From Paludibacteraceae bacterium (GTDB taxonomy: Bacteria; Bacteroidota; Bacteroidia; Bacteroidales; Paludibacteraceae): a DNA stretch of 64,000 bases. The notes beneath the pieces were generated by a model. It was not told the origin of the DNA. It was given only the letters and a program-made list of their open reading frames with translations, and ran no database searches. The stretch lies in the NCBI GenBank assembly GCA_017454915.1, contig JAFTCC010000056.1, forward strand, positions 62,001 to 126,000, in the 5' to 3' direction. The translations under genes were made by a program, and so were the position numbers. Position 1 is the stretch's first letter, and each line of letters starts with the position of its first letter. Shown piece after piece: positions 62,632-64,000 of this stretch.

Positions 62632-63411
62632 ATGCTTACATCATTTTCAGAAATGCGTTCTCGCGCGCGTAAGTCGCTTAGCGGACATTGGAGTGAGGCA
62701 GTGGTAATTACACTTGTCTATGTTGTTGTAACTTGTGCGATTTCGGGCATAACATCATTTTTGCCTTTTTTGAGTTTTTTAAGTCTGGCAACCGTCATTT
62801 TCCAGGGTTCTTATAATGTTGCTCTTTATCGTGTGCACCGCGGCTCTGATGCCCATGACAAATTATTGGACCTGCTGTTTGACCTTCGTGATGGCAAGTG
62901 GTGGAAATATCTATGCTACCAGCTATTATGGCTGATGCCCTGCATCGTAATAATAGTGCTGGTTATCGCAATATATGTTGTGGCATTAATTTCTGCTGAT
63001 GCACTCAATGACTTTTCGGCAATCGCAAATGCAGACTTTAGGGGACTGTTATGGCTGCTGCCACTGCTTCTTGTGATGTGTGTGGCGCTTTACTATGTCA
63101 CGTTAGGTATGTTTCTGGTTCCTTATTTGGTGTTCGACCATCCTGAATTGGGTGCGATGGATACTCTGCGGCGCAGCTGGTTCATGATGAAGGGACATAA
63201 GTGGGATTTGTTCTTGCTTAACTTGTCGTTCATCGGATGGGATTTACTATCGGTATTAACATTATTCATCCTTCAGTTATGGATAACTCCTTATAAAATC
63301 ACGGCAAACGCAGAGTTTTATCTTCAGGTTAAGGCGGAGCACGGCGAACTGGGTGACAAGGTGGTTTATGAGGAAGATATTGTGGCCGTTGAGGCAGAAG
63401 AGATAGGGTGA
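62632..63411 (+). CDS. DUF975 integral membrane protein
   Basis: This 259-residue protein has the DUF975 start (MLTSFSEMRSRARKSLSGHW) and about five to six membrane helices, with LVFDHPELGAMDTLRRSWFMMKGHKWDLFLL as the conserved cytoplasmic loop. The C-terminus is acidic. Its role is unknown. The stop overlaps the TrmH-family start by 4 bases, so the two are coupled. Confidence 0.88.
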   Translation: MLTSFSEMRSRARKSLSGHWSEAVVITLVYVVVTCAISGITSFLPFLSFLSLATVIFQGSYNVALYRVHRGSDAHDKLLDLLFDLRDGKWWKYLCYQLLWLMPCIVIIVLVIAIYVVALISADALNDFSAIANADFRGLLWLLPLLLVMCVALYYVTLGMFLVPYLVFDHPELGAMDTLRRSWFMMKGHKWDLFLLNLSFIGWDLLSVLTLFILQLWITPYKITANAEFYLQVKAEHGELGDKVVYEEDIVAVEAEEIG

Positions 63412-63956
63412 TGGGTTACGGCAAGCTGACGATAGCAGAAATGCATCGCATGAGCGTAGATGAATTCCGCAATGCGTCTAAATTACCTTTTGATGTGGTG
63501 TTGGACAACGTGCGCTCGCGCCATAATATAGGAGCAGTGTTTCGTACGAGTGATGCGTTCCGTCTTTCGCGTGTGCATTTGTGTGGTATTTGCGGCACTC
63601 CGCCAGATGCCGAGATACACAAGACGGCATTGGGTGCCGAGGACAGTATGCGGTGGCTGTATCACAAGGACACGCTGGATTGCATTGGGCAATTAAAATC
63701 AGAAGGTTTTAAGGTCTATGCCGTTGAGCAGGCTCATGGAAGCATACCGCTGTCGGACTTTAAGGTCCCTGTTGACGTTCCTTTCGCGGTTGTACTTGGG
63801 CATGAGGTGTATGGCGTGCAGCAGCAAGTGGTTGACATCTGCGATGGATGTATAGAAATACCACAGTATGGGACCAAGCATTCGCTCAATGTGTCCGTAA
63901 CCGCAGGTATTGTGCTTTATGAACTTTCTAACCAGATATTAAGCCGAATGGGCTGA
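63408..63956 (+). CDS. TrmH-family RNA 2'-O-methyltransferase
   Basis: This 182-residue SPOUT enzyme has the family motifs VLDNVRSRHNIGAVFRTSDAF, VVLGHEVYGVQQQVVDICDGCIEIPQYGTKHSLNVSVTAGIVLYE. It methylates a ribose in tRNA or rRNA using SAM; the site is not identifiable. Length is near the minimum of the family because the N-terminal substrate-binding domain is absent, as in TrmL-like members. It starts within the DUF975 stop. Confidence 0.93.
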   Translation: MMGYGKLTIAEMHRMSVDEFRNASKLPFDVVLDNVRSRHNIGAVFRTSDAFRLSRVHLCGICGTPPDAEIHKTALGAEDSMRWLYHKDTLDCIGQLKSEGFKVYAVEQAHGSIPLSDFKVPVDVPFAVVLGHEVYGVQQQVVDICDGCIEIPQYGTKHSLNVSVTAGIVLYELSNQILSRMG

Positions 63957-63977
63957 ACTTCAACGGAATTTTTGAAA

Positions 63978-64000
63978 ATGACGATAAAAGAGCGCCGCAG
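63978..64000 (+). CDS. Possible start of a gene running off the right edge
   Basis: An ATG at 63978-63980, after AT-rich bases and 21 bases beyond the TrmH-family stop, opens MTIKERR. Only seven codons are visible. Confidence 0.3.

Noticed and set aside
1-64000. Prophage, plasmid or insertion-sequence signatures
   Set aside because: No transposase, integrase, phage structural or replication-initiation gene was found; the repeats at 13.4-16.1 kb lack terminal inverted repeats and a transposase.

Overview
The window looks like chromosome of an anaerobic Bacteroidales bacterium. The signs are Bacteroidetes-type promoters (TTTG, about 19-20 bases, TAnnTTTG) before many genes, AT-rich start regions without Shine-Dalgarno sequences, type IX secretion (a partial porZ and several cargo proteins with C-terminal sorting domains), a fumarate reductase operon with a class I fumarase, and lineage-typical families such as DUF4296 and an RNA-polymerase-binding DksA homologue. 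Nothing in the window is clearly a plasmid, prophage or insertion sequence. No tRNA or rRNA gene was seen.

Region 1 (1-8.0 kb, minus strand) is anaerobic fumarate metabolism: frdC-frdA-frdB from its own promoter, then fumarase, a small membrane-anchored protein and the 5' part of porZ. FrdC ends in an 85-residue tail with 23 cysteines, and FrdA begins with a 73-residue alanine-rich helix that relatives known to me lack. The two additions lie next to each other in the DNA.

Region 2 (8.1-13.4 kb, minus strand) is the most unusual locus: a ribosomally made peptide with a twin-arginine leader and eleven cysteines in a CXXX pattern, two small unrecognised proteins, a radical SAM/SPASM maturase, a second maturase, a modification-system protein, then tatA and tatC. 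The layout suggests a cysteine-rich peptide that is modified in the cytoplasm and exported folded by Tat. Gaps in this locus are filled by a dispersed palindromic repeat.

Region 3 (13.4-16.3 kb) holds a DUF4143 ATPase and a YoeB-type toxin-antitoxin pair. Three times in succession a strong hairpin, a tandem-repeat array and a promoter follow each other, and two of the promoters share an identical 38-base sequence.

Region 4 (16.3-34.8 kb) is mainly housekeeping: recA, an M20 dipeptidase, thioredoxin, a Wzz-like protein, an ion-transporter, pnuC and an EamA transporter on the minus strand; truA and dgt on the plus strand; then TraB-like and TPR proteins, rsmE, prfA, mazG, a DUF4296 lipoprotein, lspA, a dksA homologue and the SRP RNA on the minus strand.

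Region 5 (35-64 kb) is rich in surface and secreted proteins: a pectate lyase, a FemAB-like protein, a POT peptide transporter, two giant modular proteins on the minus strand and a related one on the plus strand, WG-repeat and LytTR proteins, a CobW GTPase with a very long His/Glu run, TPR protein, pgk, a PKD lipoprotein, a TerD-like multidomain protein, a DUF975 membrane protein and a TrmH-family methyltransferase. All calls come from reading the sequence; no database search was run.
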